Shown here in pieces: positions 63,839 through 64,000 of a DNA stretch of 64,000 bases (position 1 is the first letter of the stretch; the number at the start of each line of letters is the position of its first letter). The DNA comes from Gracilimonas sp017641085. GTDB taxonomy: Bacteria > Bacteroidota > Rhodothermia > Balneolales > Balneolaceae. Below the pieces are notes generated by a model that was not told the DNA's origin, made no database searches, and worked only from the letters and a program-made list of their open reading frames with translations. Both the position numbers and the translations under genes were made by a program. Where the stretch lies: the NCBI RefSeq assembly GCF_046115515.1, contig NZ_CP175953.1, one strand, 5' to 3'.

Positions 63839-64000
63839 ATGCGCATACCTCATATTTATAGAGCGCTACCATTGTTGTTCATATTTCTTTTTTCTTTCGC
63901 CAGCGTTTTTGCCCAAACCCAGCTTTACCGGGTTTCAAATACCGCTCGCAGCGATGGAATGGGCTATGTAGTCCGGTACCACCTTACCGCACCGGTCGAT
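63839..64000 (+). CDS. Secreted protein, 3' truncated by the window
   Basis: 54 residues are visible: a signal peptide (RIPHIYRALPLLFIFLFSF to VFAQ, cleaved before QT), then TQLYRVSNTARSDGMGYVVR and YHLTAPVD. An in-frame ATG at 63806 would add 11 residues before the signal and is less likely. The visible mature part is too short to name a family. It is divergent from the ATPase-MscS operon. Confidence 0.7.
   Translation, partial: MRIPHIYRALPLLFIFLFSFASVFAQTQLYRVSNTARSDGMGYVVRYHLTAPVD

Overview
The window looks like a chromosomal segment of a marine member of the Balneolota/Rhodothermota group (Balneola, Gracilimonas or Rhodohalobacter-like). The grounds are an alternative complex III operon joined directly to a caa3-type oxidase of the Rhodothermus kind, moderate GC, few Shine-Dalgarno sites, one candidate Bacteroidota-style promoter, and intergenic spaces packed with small palindromic repeats. 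The genus is an inference; no rRNA is present.

Layout. 1-12020 (+): one respiratory operon, actB (5' truncated by the window edge)-actC-actD-actE-actF-small membrane gene-SCO-coxB-coxA-coxC-coxD. Together they move electrons from menaquinol through alternative complex III to an aa3/caa3 oxidase, with SCO delivering copper. A clear hairpin terminator closes the operon. 12229-19133: a metallo-beta-lactamase-fold enzyme, a large DUF4175-like coiled-coil membrane protein, a HAD phosphatase, a cupin and a BatA/BatB-like VWA protein.

19387-50219: a surface-polysaccharide locus, almost all on the minus strand. It holds export and length control genes (SLBB/Wza-like, Wzz), a WecA-like initiating transferase, Wzx, an EpsG-type polymerase, five glycosyltransferases and a sulfotransferase. 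Sugar-nucleotide genes cover UDP-GlcNAc dehydrogenase, WbpB- and WbpE-like enzymes, WecB, UDP-glucose dehydrogenase, RmlA, RmlB, a VioA-like aminotransferase, Gmd and Fcl. Predicted precursors are GDP-fucose, dTDP-4-amino-4,6-dideoxyhexose and UDP-aminouronic acids. The serotype-like core (about 33-42 kb) is visibly more AT-rich than its flanks, and at least two genes look mosaic.

51581-58613: a TetR-FadE operon, trmB, a PIN-domain toxin with a small antitoxin, pdxH, a thioredoxin-fold protein and a hypothetical gene. 58877-64000: a GIY-YIG nuclease, an MscS-type channel followed 3 bases later by a 1007-residue P-loop ATPase, and the start of a secreted protein.

The most striking noncoding content is a set of palindromic repeat families (called A to H here). 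Family A consists of two hairpin half-units that pair in alternative orientations, as REP/BIME elements do. Each of the two solitary GIY-YIG nuclease genes sits between copies of a repeat family: family B around the first, family A around the second. The best candidates for something undescribed are this GIY-YIG/repeat association, the MscS-ATPase pair, the transposase-type HTH domain fused to a membrane helix inside the respiratory operon, and a repeat-like insertion in frame in gmd.
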